DNA from: Pratylenchus scribneri
Taxonomy: Eukaryota; Nematoda; Chromadorea; Rhabditida; Pratylenchidae
Direction: 5' to 3'
Assembly (NCBI GenBank): GCA_030063045.1
Contig: JAQSEB010000045.1
Span: 372,001-436,000, forward strand
Length of the DNA: 64,000 nucleotides
Part shown: positions 48,832 through 61,408 of the stretch, one piece after another
Layout: the number at the start of each line of letters is the position of its first letter
How positions within the stretch are numbered: position 1 is the stretch's first letter
Position numbers and translations under genes: made by a program
The notes under the pieces: model-generated
The model's input: the letters and a program-made list of their open reading frames with translations, nothing else
What the model was told of the DNA's origin: nothing
Database searches by the model: none

Positions 48832-51800
48832 TCATTCATTTCGACGGCTTCCCCCAGCAGAAGGCTTCGATCGATCGGTAAACTTTGATTTTGGGATTAT
48901 AATATCGTCAGCTGGTGGAGGCTGAAAAAATAGAAATATTGCATTTTTTTAAAGTTTTAAAAATTAGGAAAAGCAAAATTGGCGCCCTTTATAATAATTC
49001 ATTAAGGACTGAACCCCAATTTTAATGATTTTAGTTTAGTATCAATTAAGGAGAAGACAACTATTAAAATATTTTTTAATTGGTTCGGAATTAATGAAAT
49101 TTACCCTTAAAAGTTTTTTTTATCCTTTATTATGGATTAGCGAATCTTAAAGTTTTTTGGGAATAATTACCATAAATTCTGAACCAATTTAGATAAAATT
49201 AATATTATTTGATAGCCAAAAGTCTGTCCTTTATTTTATCACTAAATTCCGAAAAAAATAATTCAGTTATTGATGATTTATTATTAACAGCGCCAATTGG
49301 CCCGGCGCCAAATTAGACTATTCCCAATGCAAAAAGCATACAGCTGGTTTTTGTCCCGATTTTGCCACTGTTGCCCCCTTTTTTGCTTCATTTCCTCCTT
49401 GTTTTGTTGGCCCATGATTAACACCAGATGAAGTGGATGTTCCCTGCTCATTCGATGTTCCTTGTCCATTCGATGGTCCATTCCCTCCATTAGCTTTCTG
49501 TCTATTTGCGTTGTTTCCAGCAGATTTAGCTTCCGGTGTGCCATTATCTGCGGGTGTTGCTGTGCCAAAAAGGAATCTGAGTCTTTTGGTGCCACCCGTT
49601 CCTCTTTGATCACCCGGGCTTTTTTGCTGCTGACGATTGGATTCAGCAGCGGTAGCCGGAAGCGATTGTTGACCATGAATTGATGGGGGAATAGATGGCC
49701 GCGTTGATGTTGACTGACGAATTTGCCCATTATTGGCCACATTCTGACGTTGATTCGGAGCTGGGACCGTAGGGCGTCTCTCTCCATTCGCATTTCCTGT
49801 GATTTTATGGGAATGGGGTTTGGCCAAAAGAGATCTAATTGCCCCGGGATCACCCATTGTTTTTGCCAGCTGTCCTTTTGGATTGTTCATGGCCGACACA
49901 ATGATGTTTTGATCCCGGAGTGCCGGTCCAGGATCGCGTCGTTGAACTGTGTTGGCATTGATTCCAATGTTCAGGGATGTTGATTGGCGCATTTGGCCCT
50001 CATTAGCTTGGCCATTCACTGAACGCTGACGATGGACGGCCGCTGGGCGTTGTGGTGGATTCATTTCTATGTGTGAATTGGATTTGGCCCAAGAATTCTT
50101 TGAGCCCCGGAATCACCTGCTGATTTCTTGGCCAAAGTTCCGTTTACATTGTTCTTGGCCACAACAGGCGGCGCGTAACCTAATCGAGGGTCGACAGGTC
50201 GTTGTTGATGACGGACTGTCGGTGGTTTGGCATTGGCAGGTGACTGAACAGAGTTGACATTGGCAGCAATTTTCGGACCATTGGCTGAATTGTTGCTTTG
50301 GGCTTGCGCTGGCTGTGGTGCAACCGTTCCAGCTGTGGCATTATTGGATTTTATGGGAATTCTAATCGCCCCGGATTCACCTGATTTCTTGGCCAAATTT
50401 TCTTGTTGATTGGACTCGGCTACAACAGATGGTTGTTGACGGACTACCGGTGAATTCGGAGGTGGCTGAACAGAATTGGCATTGCCCCGAATGTTCTCAG
50501 ATGTTGATTGCCGCATTTGGCCATCATTGGCTGAATTCTGTCGCTGGACTGCCTCTGGTTGCCCTGCGGGTGCATTATCCATTCCTACAAGGAAATTAAG
50601 TTTGAATAGTGGAATTCTATTAGCCTTAAGATCACCCAATAATTTCTTAGCCAAAGGTCCGTGTGGATTGATTGTTGGCTTCCAGCCCTTCTTATTTTTC
50701 GGCGTTGCTTTCCCGCAGTCTTTCTTTTTCGGCACATTCTTTGGTGGATTGGTGCCCGAGGGATGGTCAACATTCTCATTTGGACTCATTGGAGTCGGAG
50801 GTGAAGCAATGGGATGAGCTGAAATTGGTGGAAAATAAATTTAATTTAGCATAAAATTTTAATAACTTTTCATAAAAATTTAAAATATTTAAAATAATTT
50901 TATTAATATTATTAGTAGGATAGGACAGAATCCAGTTAATAGAACCGAAAGCTGTATTTTTTGGCTTTAAATACCGAAATCGAACTGGGAGAAAAAGGAG
51001 ACGAATTTTGGGCATTTTCCATTTTTCAAGCAATCTTTAAGCCATTTAAAATATTTGGCTACAAAAAATTGTGGTCAAAAAATAAAGAAAAATGCCTAAA
51101 ATATTAATATTATTACAAAAAAATAATAAATTTTTATTACTAACGGAAATATAAAAAATCCAGAAAGCAATAAAAAAAATTAATAAATTCTTTCTCTAAT
51201 CAAAACATTTTCTAATTAAAACTATAAATTAAAATACATTCGAAAAATTAATATGATGCGCAAAATTCGTTTCAATATATTAAATTAAAATAAGAAAATT
51301 TTTTTATTGCCATCGGAAATATAAAATTTCCTGATAACAATAAAAAATTTAAAAGCAATGAACAAAAGCAAAATTTAATAAAAAATTTTGAAAAAAACCC
51401 TCCAAAAATGTGTCCCTAATTTGGCCCCAATTCCACTCACCATCAGAAGAATGTTGTGCAGCCGATTGTTGTTGTCCAACATTTCCCTCATTTGTTGTTC
51501 CAACTTGTTGCCCATTGTTTCCCAAAATTTCCACATTTCTTGGTCCATTGCCGCCAATTCGTTCATATTTTGGATTGAGGACAGCCGCGCCAGCAGCTGG
51601 CTTCTCCGCCTTTTTTGTTCGCTTTTCGCCGCCTCCTTTTCTTGGGCTGTCCGATCGACGCTTCTTGTTCGCTGCATTTGGATGGATGGCACCGAGCGGT
51701 GTGCGTTCAACAACATTTTGAGGAGTTTGGCCAATTTCAGTAGTAGCGGATGGCACGGCGTTGCTTACATGAGGAGGTGATGTCGCAGGAAATTCGAAAA

Positions 51801-54800
51801 CATCATTGGCCATATTCGATGGCGATGGTGTGAAATTGGAAGTCGATGTCACTGAAAATAAATTAATTGAATTAATTTTGAAAAAAAAGGTGGGAATTGC
51901 TTAAAGCATAATTCTAGGCAATAAAATATACCCCAAGGGCCTGGATAACCCCCAAATTTGGCGCCGATTACAATGACTTTTCAATGACTAAACAAATTTT
52001 AGTGATTTTAGTATCAAATTAAAGAAGAGACTTTTAGCTATCTAATAATATTAATTTTATTTAAATTGATTCAGAACTGGATTAAATTTTGCCCTTAAAT
52101 TTTTAAAATGGACTTTATTGAATAAATAATTTTAAATGGAAGAACAATAAATTTTTAATTGATTTTATTGAATAAATAATTTTAAATTTTAAATGGAAGA
52201 AAAATAAATTTTTAATTGATTTTATTGAATAAATAATTTTAAATTTTAAATGGAAGAAAAATAAATTTTTAATTGATTTTATTGAATAAATAATTTTAAA
52301 TTTTAAATGGAAGAAAAATAAATTTTTAATTGATTTTATTGAATAAATAATTTTAAATTTTAAATGGAAGAAAAATAAATTTTTAATTGATTTTATTGAA
52401 TAAATAATTTTAAATTTTAAATGGAAGAAAAATAAATTTTTAATTGATTTTATTGAATAAATAATTTTAAATTTTAAATGGAAGAAAAATAAATTTTTAA
52501 TTGATTTTATTGAATAAATAATTTTAAATTTTTAACGGAAGAAAACCATAAATTTTTAATTGATTTTATTGAATAATATTAGAAAGTGAGAGAAATTAAA
52601 AGAGCAAATACGGTATGTGATTACGATAATAGAAATGATATCCAACCCTAGTAAAAGTCTAATAAGTTCTCAGAATTCCTCAGAATTTAGGGTCTGAAGA
52701 TTCGCCTACTAAAGCTAATTTCTCTTATATAGTACCAAAAATGCTTGCAAATACTTTTAAGCAAAAAATGGACCAAAAAATTTCCCTTTTTGTACTTACT
52801 CCAAATTCCTTGCTCCGGTGGATTTCGCTGTTGTTGAGGTGTTGTCGATTGCTGTGAATTTTGTTGGCCATTCACAGTTGAAATTGGCGACGGTTTTGCC
52901 TTTTTCTTCGACATTTCCACATTCTGCTGAATGGCATCCGAATTCGATGGATGAGATTGTGAAGCTTCATTGGCATCCATTTGCTCATTGGCCGAATTTT
53001 GTTCCTGAAAATCAGAAAATTTTTTAAAAATCTGAAGTCAAATTTATTCTTTTTTATAGAATAGACTCTTCCCCTTCAGAATAGATTAGTTTCAAATTTT
53101 TATTTTTCCATTGACTATAAATTTAAATAGAAATTTAATTAGATCAAAAAATCATTTAATTATTCTGAAAGAGAAGAGTTTTTTTTTGTATAGCATAGAT
53201 ATAAAATAAAGTTGAATTAAAATTCTAATAATTTTTTCTCATTTTAGGATTGGTTAAAGTCGGTTTCGGTTTCAAAAAAATCGATAAAATTTAAAACTGA
53301 ATTTGGGAATTTTTTCTCTTTAGAACCGAAAATAGGAGAAGCAAAACCGAAAAATGACATTTTTAAACAAAAATTGGTTTTAAAACCGACTTTGACCAAT
53401 CCTAGTTCTCTTTATCCAATGATTTTACCTAGTATTTTCACTAAATTTTTAATATATTGGACCTGCTGGCCTAAAGTTGCTTCAGTGATGGATGCCAAAT
53501 TTGTTTGTGCCAGCTGACTATCCGGCAACACATCTTGAAGAAGTCGTTGATCCAATGTTCGCCCATTGAAATTGGAGCCAGCCGATGATGAGGGCATTCC
53601 CTCCACACTGGCAAGAATTTCATCAAATGTCGTTGATGTTGATGGCCCATTCGGTGGACTGGCTGCCGCTTTTTGCTGGACTGGCTTCTTCGGAACTGAA
53701 AAAGAGAGAGAAATTTAGTAATTAATTTTTCAAAAAATAGTGAAAATGGTGAAATAAAACATTAAAAAGGGCAAAACTCTATCTCAAATCGACAGAACTA
53801 TTTGGTCAAACTTAGAGGGCACTAAAACGGTTAAGCAATTTTTCTGTTTTTTGGTCAAAACTAATTATAAATTTATTTAGATCTAAGCTAAATTATTATT
53901 AAATGATGCGTTTTTGAGTTCAAACGATTAGTTAAAGGTTTGGAATTTTGATTGAACAAATTTTTCGCCATTTTCAATACTTTTTTCATCATTTTCTATG
54001 CTTTTTTCACCCAATTAAATATATATTAAACAGAAAAAAATGCTCAAAGGAATCTTGAGAATTCATAAAAATATGAATAATGCCTCGAGGGCAAACTTAC
54101 TGTTTCTGTTGGCCTCCAATTTCTTTCGATCATTCCCATCATCGCCAGCAGATGAATTCAGATTTGAACCGGCATTGGCGGTTGGCATTGGCACCGGAAT
54201 TTGTGCCGAAGTTGACTGAACATTTGATGGACCGGCATCATTTCCCGATGGCCCCGCAGTTGGCTGTTGATTCCCATCTTTTGGCTGCCCTCCGGCTTCC
54301 GCATTCGCTTCTCGTTGCCTCAAATATTGTGCAAATTCCTCGATCAATTGCTCATCCAATTCCGGAACCAATGTCCTTCGATTCAAAAATTCAGCAAATT
54401 TCTTCTGCAATTCCGGATCTCTTTTGTACTCTGAGAGTGAATGACCAAACAATACTTGAAAAAGGCAACATTTGCACCTGAAATTTAATCAAAATTAATG
54501 AGTCTATTTAGAGAAAGAAAGATTCAGAATAGTGATACGGAATATGCTAATTTAAAGCCTATTATGAGGTTTAAACCTGCACCGAAAATGTCGTTTAAGA
54601 CATTTATTCAAACTGATTTTAGCTAATTTAAAAGAATTAAACTGAATGATGTTTAGTTAAAACGAGTTTAAAACATAACATTATTAAGGTTAAACTAGCA
54701 AAAACATTATTTGATTGAAATGTTTTTAAACGACTTTTTGATTTTTGACAAAATAGATTTAATACACTTTAATCTTTGCCAACTTTTTTCCGGAAAGGGG

Positions 54801-57800
54801 AATTTAAATATAGAACCATTTTAATTTATTTTTTTACATTAATTTCCCTCTCCATTCCAAGAATATTATCATTTATTAATAAGTATTTAAGTTTTTATTT
54901 TGGAATGAATTTTGCCTCTATGTCTATAATTAAGTGCCAATTTTCTTACCAATCTTCTCCTGGATTGCGGCCTTTTAATTTTCTTCCTTGAACATTATTC
55001 ATCCGCTCGCGCTGATTTCCTCCAACATTTCCGGGCACATTCTCTTCTTCTTCCTGATTGTTGCCACCATTACATTCACAATGATTTTGATATTCAACTT
55101 CTTCCTCTCCTTCATTTTCCTCCACATTAATCTGTTGGATTGCTTCGATCTGAGGCGGTTCAATCAGTTCATTCGGAGTTTGATCATTTTCTGCTGGGAC
55201 TTCTTGGCCTTCTTCATTCATCGGATCATTTTCCACATTCATCGGGCCATTTTCGGCATTCATCGGGTGTTCATTTTCCACATTGTTATTTGCTTCTGGC
55301 ATCACTTCATTTTGGACATTTGCACAAAATTCGGCAATATAGCGATCACGAATTATGTCCCATTCAGCCAAATTACTGCGCTGTTCTTCGCCAGTCATTC
55401 GATGACCACTATGCATTTCTTCTTGGCACTGTTCAATCTTAAATTTAATTGTTAAAATGATCAAATTTCTAATAATTGATATAATTTATTGTTAAAAAAT
55501 AAAACTATTGACTATGAATGGGTCAGTAAATAAAACTGAATATTATTCGATTTTTAGGAATGAAAAATTTTAATTGAAAAAGGGAATTGGCTTAATTTTA
55601 AAGAATATGATATTCCGGAAACTTTTTCCTTTCCAGAATATTAATTTTCTAATGTTTTAATTTGATTATAAATGCGCTTGGGGGGGGGGGGGGGGGGGGT
55701 TAGATAAGGGGCACCAGCAGGGTGAACATGATGAATTTTGTCATATATTTATTTTTGGATGGAAATTTAGGAAATTTTTGAATGGGTTTTTTATAAAATT
55801 TGGATGGATTATAATGGATAAAATTGATATAGGGAGGGATGCTATTTTATAAAATGATATTTTTTTATTTTTTAATGGTCTTAAAAGCTTTTTTTGAATA
55901 TTTAATTGGTTATTTTAAAACTTTTTGAATAATTTATTTTTTAAAATTTTTAATGGTCTTTTTATTTTTTAAAATTATTAATGGTCTTATTTTTTAAAAT
56001 TTTTAATGGTCTTATTTTTTAAAATTATTAATGGTCTTTTTATTTTTTAAAATTTTTAATGGTCTTTTTATTTTTTAAAATTTTTAATGGTCTTTTTATT
56101 TTTTAAAATTTTTAATGGTCTTATTTTTTAAAATTATTAATGGTCTTTTTATTTTTTAAAATTATTAATGGTCTTTTTATTTTTTAAAATTTTTAATGGT
56201 CTTTTTATTTTTTAAAATTTTTAATGGTCTTTTTATTTTTTAAAATTTTTAATGGTCTTTTTATTTTTTAAAATTATTAATGGTCTTTTTATTTTTTAAA
56301 ATTTTTAATGGTCTTTTTATTTTTTAAAATTTTTAATGGTCTTTTTATTTTTTAAAATTTTTAATGGTCTTTTTATTTTTTAAAATTTTTAATGGTCTTT
56401 TTATTTTTTAAAATTATTAATGGTCTTTTTATTTTTTAAAATTATTAATGGTCTTTTTATTTTTTAAAATTTTTAATGGTCTTTTTATTTTTTAAAATTA
56501 TTAATGGTCTTTTTATTTTTTAAAATTTTTAATGGTCTTTTTATTTTTTAAAATTATTAATGGTCTTTTTATTTTTTAAAATTATTAATGGTCTTTTTAT
56601 TTTTTAAAATTTTTAATGGTCTTTTTATTTTTTAAAATTTTTAATGGTCTTTTTATTTTTTAAAATTATTAATGGTCTTTTTATTTTTTAAAATTTTTAA
56701 TGGTCTTACAAGCTTTTTTTGAATATTAATTGGTTATTTTAAAACTTTTTGAATAATTTATTTTTTAAATAGTTTTTAAAAGCTTTTAAATATTTTTTAA
56801 TCGTTTTTCAATTTTCCAAAGATTTATGCCTTTACTGGTGCCCCTATGGGTCCAATACTATCCATTTAAAAATGACGAATAAAATTTTTTCCATTCCAAT
56901 ATTACCCATCAAAAATAAATTATGAATAGATTCTTAAAGATTTTGAAATTCTATGCTTAAAACTTTCAAAATTTTGCATTTTTTGGTAAATAATAGATTA
57001 AAATACCGGTTAAAAATATCGCGGTACCGATAGGCGCCGCAGAAGAAAAATTTTATAATTTTTAATCATTTTTATAAGGGAAAAAAAATAGGTAGTAATT
57101 GGCAAAATACTAATAAAATACCCGATACTAACCACTTTTTCAAAATTTATTTTGATTTTACTTTCCGGAATATATTTTGATTTTTGTTCTGTGATTACCA
57201 TTTAATATTTTGAGTTTTTATTCTGATTTCTCTTTCCAGAAAATATTCCATTATTTTGATCTAATTTGCCATTCCGTAAAATACTATTTTTTGTTCTATT
57301 TTATTTTTTCAGAAAAGGGAAATATTCTAATTTCCATTTCTGGAATATTAAATTCCTTCAAGCATAAATTAAACACCAAGTTCCTTCTTCAATCAATTTA
57401 AATTTTTTTTGGATTATTTCAATAAATACGAATAACTCATTTTTTGCGGAATCTTGCAAGCTACCCCCAATTCAATTTTATGATCAAAATTTATGAAAAT
57501 CACTGTGAAAAAACCCACATTTTCATTGGCCTCATTTTGCTCATCTGCTGATCCATCCACTTCCATTATTGCATTTTCCTGTTCCACCTCTTCCTCCTCA
57601 TCTTCAATCTGAATCACTTCCACATTTGGCCCCGAAAGTGGTTGGACTTCCGCCTCCGAATGATGCAATTCTTCCTCCTGCTGCTGTTCCTGCTGACGAT
57701 GTTGTTGATTGCATGAGAGGGTGGGCGGTGCCGATGCCAATTGCTGAATTTTGCCAGTGTTGCCATTGCGCTGCGCAAATGGTTGAGGAAGGCTGGTGCT

Positions 57801-59823
57801 GGGATAATCACGTTGTCTGTGTCTAAGGGAGCCTGAAATTTGAAAATTTGTCAAAATTTTTTTAAATTTTTTTTCATTTATATTATTTTATGAATATATG
57901 ATTCAAAAATAACGGGGAAGACATAATAAATTTTTAACTACCCATGCCCCTCTTTAGCCATTAAAATTAAAATCCCCTGCCTTCTCAAATAATATAAATA
58001 GAAAAATAAAATATTTTTAGGTTTTATGGTTATAGTAAATATTGTCTCTTTCGGTGCATTCCACTATCCTTAATTCCTAAATCCTTATAAAACATGGTAA
58101 TTAATCTAGAAAATTCCAAAATGCGTACTTAGAAAATGCTAAATCCCTTATCTTGTAAATAACTAAATTCTTATAAAACATTGTATGATATAAACAATAA
58201 ACATACTAATCTCCTCTCTCCCAAAGAGATTTTCATTCAACCATAATCTAGGCTATTAAGTATTAACTAATAACAAGATGAGTAAATATGAAAAAGAATG
58301 GCCTTCATTCTTATACCAAAAAAGGTCCTAAAAATCCACATGGAAAATGCGAAGGAGGACGTTTCAGTGCCGGCCGTTTCAGTGCCAGCGACTTTGACGA
58401 GTCATAACTCTGCAAAGAAGAAACCATTTGAGACAATCTTGGTATCATTGGATAGAGCTAATCAAACTCTATTAAATGATATATAGCAATTTATGAAAAG
58501 TTAAATTTCCTCTTAATTACAAGCTTCTAAGTAAGAAAAAGCGACTTGTATTGACTTTTTCGACTTTAAGTCACTTAAATTTTCATTTATCAAAAAAGCT
58601 TTATACACTATTCAATAGAGCTTGAATAGCTCTATCCATTGATATCAAGATTGCATCAAATGGCTTCTTTATTGCTGAGATATGAGTCGTCAAAGTGGCT
58701 GGCACTGAAACGGCCGGCACTGAAACGTCCCCCACCGGGAAAATGTCATATTCAAAAATGCCCTGAATACTCACCTGAGCCGATGGCATTTCCATCTGCT
58801 GTTGGTGCATTCGGCTGTGAATGTGCCTCTTTTGGACCATCATTTTCCTGCTGCCCATCTTGGTGGTCCACATTTTCCTGGATTGCGGCTGCAATTTGAA
58901 TTTGCAATGGCTGCGGCATTGCCGATTGATTGTTCAAAACTTGCTGTCGTAATCGTGCCAAAATTCGAATTCTTTCTGCGTTTGTTTCGGCAGCGGCATC
59001 ATTGGCTCGTTGAGACACATCCTGCAATAATAAAAAATTAATTAAAATTTGAAAATAACCCAAAATATTTAAAATTTAATGTATCAAAAATTTCAATCAT
59101 TAAAATACGGTTATGTCCCAATTTGGAGCTGTTTATTATAACTCATCAAGAATGAACAGTTTTTATTTATTTAAGGTACTTTTCGGTTATGTTCAAGCAG
59201 TTTTTTGTATCAATATCAATATATAAAAGATTACGGTAACTCCTATGGGAAATCCGGTAGAGAGTCAAGGTCGTCTATGAATAGGTTTACCGCAACAGAG
59301 GGCCCTTAATTTTTTTCCAAATCTAGCACAGATAACCGAAAAGTAACCGATTCAAATTGAGGAACAGACTCTTGGCTATCTAGTAATATTAATTAATATT
59401 TATTTAAATTGATTAAAATTGATAAAATTCTGCCCAAAAATTCAGTAAAAGTCATTTTAAAAGATTTTATGTGGCAAAATTCCAACAATTTTGAATCAAT
59501 CTAAATAAAATTAATATCTTTGAATATCCCATAGTTTGTTCTTAAATTTGATACTAAAATTATAAAAACCATTCAAATCAAAATTATATTATAAATGGTA
59601 CCCAATTTGGGCTACCCCTAATTAATTAGCCCAGAATTGCCTAATAAAATATTCAGCTTAAAATATTTTTCCCATAGATTCGGACTAAAGCTAATTATTA
59701 ATAATTTACCGTTAAATTCGATTGCAGGTTGGAAAGATGTCGATACTGTGCATACAAATCTGCAGCGGACTCATTTTGGTCTTGGTTTTCGTTGTTTTCA
59801 CCGTTGTTGTCGGTGTTTGTCAT
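48832..59823 (-). CDS. Large disordered Q/N/P-rich protein, about 1,318 residues, one apparent frameshift
   Basis: Exons: 59823-59710, 59021-58775, 57832-57519, 55437-54950, 54477-54101, 53695-53463, 53004-52800, 51851-51441, 50818-49342, 48921-48832 (TGA). Phases agree at all nine junctions. In the long exon 9 the frame reading GAQRIL..NPIHT reaches TAG at 50067 while the next frame continues as AKSNSHIEMNPPQRP; one missing base near 50090 explains both. Content in order: N-rich start MTNTDNNGEN; helical ERIRILARLRQQV; Q/E stretches; acidic IQIEDEEEEVEQEN; PMNxEN repeats; a more ordered SEYKRDPELQKKFAEFL..LDEQLIEEFAQYL; FDEILASVEGMP; basic SPRKGGGEKRTKKAEK, a possible nuclear signal; repeats of GQMRQSTS in exon 9; end IPKSKFTDRSKPSAGGSRR. 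Composition suggests a nuclear scaffold or transcription-related protein, which is inference; I do not recognise the family. Confidence 0.8.
49011..49275. mobile_element. Hairpin element, family C copy 1, in last intron of the large gene
   Basis: TTTAGTATCAATTAAGGAG..TTAATTGGTTCGGAATTAATG on the left pairs with CATAAATTCTGAACCAATTT..GTCTGTCCTTTATTTTATCACTAAA. A half-copy is at about 51970-52100 and another full copy at 59345-59630, both also in introns of this gene. Confidence 0.65.
52100..52570. repeat. Minisatellite, 57 bp unit, about 8 copies
   Basis: Units of AAATGGAAGAAAAATAAATT, TTTAATTGATTTTATTGAAT and AAATAATTTTAAATTTT, nearly identical except the first and last. Related to the 49 bp unit at 42360-42523. 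Confidence 0.96.
53246..53403. mobile_element. Small MITE, 158 bp, in intron 6 of the large gene
   Basis: Inverted ends AGGATTGGTTAAAGTCGG and CCGACTTTGACCAATCCT, with GGTTTCGGTTTC / GAACCGAAAATAGG and similar inner repeats. Flanks TTCTCATTT and TTCTCTTT may be a worn target duplication. Confidence 0.75.
55680..55699. repeat. Run of 20 G
   Basis: An uninterrupted G20 on the plus strand (C20 in the transcript of the large gene) in intron 3, rare in this AT-rich setting. Its exact length may be unreliable. Confidence 0.85.
55862..56800. repeat. Minisatellite, 28 bp unit, about 30 copies
   Basis: Units of AATGGTCTTTTTATTTTTTA followed by AAATTTTT or AAATTATT. The two variants are interspersed. 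Flanked by diverged copies with TTAAAAGCTTTTT, also seen at 47270-47430, so the two loci share an ancestor. Confidence 0.97.
58350..58737. mobile_element. Mutator-like MITE, 388 bp, in intron 2 of the large gene
   Basis: Exact 8 bp GGAAAATG at 58342-58349 and 58738-58745. Arms contain a direct doublet, GACGTTTCAGTGCCGGCCG then TTTCAGTGCCAGC on the left, and its inverse GGCTGGCACTGAAACGGCCG on the right. The arms continue inward through GACGAGTCATAACTCTGC and CTTGGTATCATTGGATAGAG. The right end is 38 bp from the exon 2 donor. Confidence 0.82.
59175..59348. mobile_element. MITE, family B copy 2
   Basis: Inverted ends GGTACTTTTCGGTTAT and GATAACCGAAAAGTAACC, as in the copy at 42077-42289. No target duplication is recognisable. 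It lies in intron 1 of the large gene and is directly followed by a family C hairpin (59345-59630). Confidence 0.7.
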
Positions 59824-59903
59824 TTTTGTGAAGCTTTTTTGATGTTTTTGATTGATTTGTTGGTTGATTGGGTGGTTTAATTACTGATGTAATTCTAATC
59901 TAA

Positions 59904-59914
59904 CCTGAAAATAG
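59904..59914 (-). promoter_or_regulatory. 3' splice acceptor upstream of the large gene start
   Basis: Minus strand TCTATTTTCAG|GTTAGATTAG (exon begins at 59904), 81 nt before ATG; candidate spliced-leader acceptor or end of a 5' UTR intron. Confidence 0.5.
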
Positions 59915-60234
59915 AAAGGGAATAATTAATTTGTTTGTTTTTAATAGATTTGAACGCGAAAAATGTAAAAACAAATAAAATTTTGCGCGAAAATGAACAT
60001 GTCAAAATGGAAAGCTTTAAGGGGACGGAAGTTCAAGTATCTCGCATAAATGTAAATTGATTAAAATATGAGCGTTAAAATAGGTTGGGTTTAATTTGGC
60101 GAAAAAACATTGAAAATGGCTAAAAAAAGTATTGGAAATGGCAAAAGATTATAGCCGATTCAGTGTTTAGTCTTAAAAGCCCAACCATATACCCAATCAA
60201 TAGGTATCATCAAGGCGCATCGAATGCTAAAAAT

Positions 60235-60625
60235 TTTATATCCATTAAATATTTTATATCCATTAAAAATTTTATATCCATTAAAAATTTTATATCCATT
60301 AAAAATTTTATATTTAAATTTTATATCCATTAAAAATTTTATATTTAAATTTTATATCCATTAAAAATTTTATATCCATTAAAAATTTTATATTTAAATT
60401 TTATATCCATTAAAAATTTTATATTTAAATTTTATATCCATTAAAAATTTTATATTTAAATTTTATATCCATTAAAAATTTTATATTTAAATTTTATATC
60501 CATTAAAAATTTTATATTTAAATTTTATATCCATTAAAAATTTTATATTTAAATTTTATATCCATTAAAAATTTTAAATCCATTAAAAATTTTATATCCA
60601 TTTAAAATTTTATATCCATTAATGT
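60235..60625. repeat. Minisatellite, 18 bp and 33 bp units
   Basis: About 20 copies of ATTTTATATCCATTAAAA, many joined by an extra ATTTTATATTTAA to make a 33 bp composite unit. Confidence 0.95.
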
Positions 60626-60739
60626 TTTGTTCCCTCTGTTGTGTTTTGAATTTGAAAAGGAGCAGGGCTGGGGCCGCAATTGCGATTTTCGATTACGATT
60701 TGGGATTTTTCTGGAATGAAAAATTACGACTGGAAATAA

Positions 60740-61260
60740 AAATGGGAAATTGTCCCCGGCTTTTGGCTGCGCGCTGGAAGGTATGGCGCTGATTGCGAAA
60801 AATATAAGAGATGGTCCCCGATAGATGGCTTTGTGCACTGGAAGGTATGGCGCTGCTGATTGGAAATAATAAAAATGGAAGATGGTCCCCGGATGTTGGC
60901 TTTGAGCCGGAAGCTATGGCGCTGATTGGAAATTTATGGGGATGGTCCCTGCTGGCTGTTAGCTTTGTGCGCTGGAAGGAATGATGATGAATGATGATTG
61001 GAAAAATGGAAATGGTCCCTGGAATTTGCATTGCGCTGGAATGTTTGGGGTTGATTGAAATGAATAAGGGGATGGTCCCCGATTGATGGTTTTGTACTGG
61101 CAGGAAATTATGCCGGTATCGGGAGATCGATTGCCAATATAAATATGAGGTGGTCCCCGATTGATGGTTTTGTGCGCTGGCAGGGAATTATGTAGGGTGT
61201 GATTGATTTGTAAATAGAGTGATGGTCCCCGGCTGTTTGGCTGAGCGCCTAGGTCTTTTT
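60740..61260. repeat. Degenerate tandem repeat, about 60-85 bp, 8 copies
   Basis: GATGGTCCCCGATTGATGG, then GCTTTGTGCGCTGGAAGG, then GGCGCTGATTGGAAAT recur in this order about eight times with substitutions and indels. It is much richer in G+C than its surroundings. The minus-strand frames over it, with repeated RGPS, reflect the repeat and are not evidence of a gene. Confidence 0.85.
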
Positions 61261-61408
61261 TTTGGTGATTCATCGATTGATTGGCTCATAAAGCCAAAGT
61301 TAGCCTTAAAGGGTGGTCTATCTATAATAAGTGATGTAGGCTGCAGATACTCTAAAATCTGAATTGGATTGCTCAGTTAAATTGGGGGGTGGGGGGACGG
61401 AATTTTAA

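Noticed and set aside
59871..59892. Second SL-like GGTTTAATTAC
   Set aside because: Only 11 bases match SL1; no donor stem-loop, Sm site or 3' hairpin follows.
60602..61273. Minus-strand frames with repeated RGPS motifs
   Set aside because: They are translations of a degenerate DNA tandem repeat.
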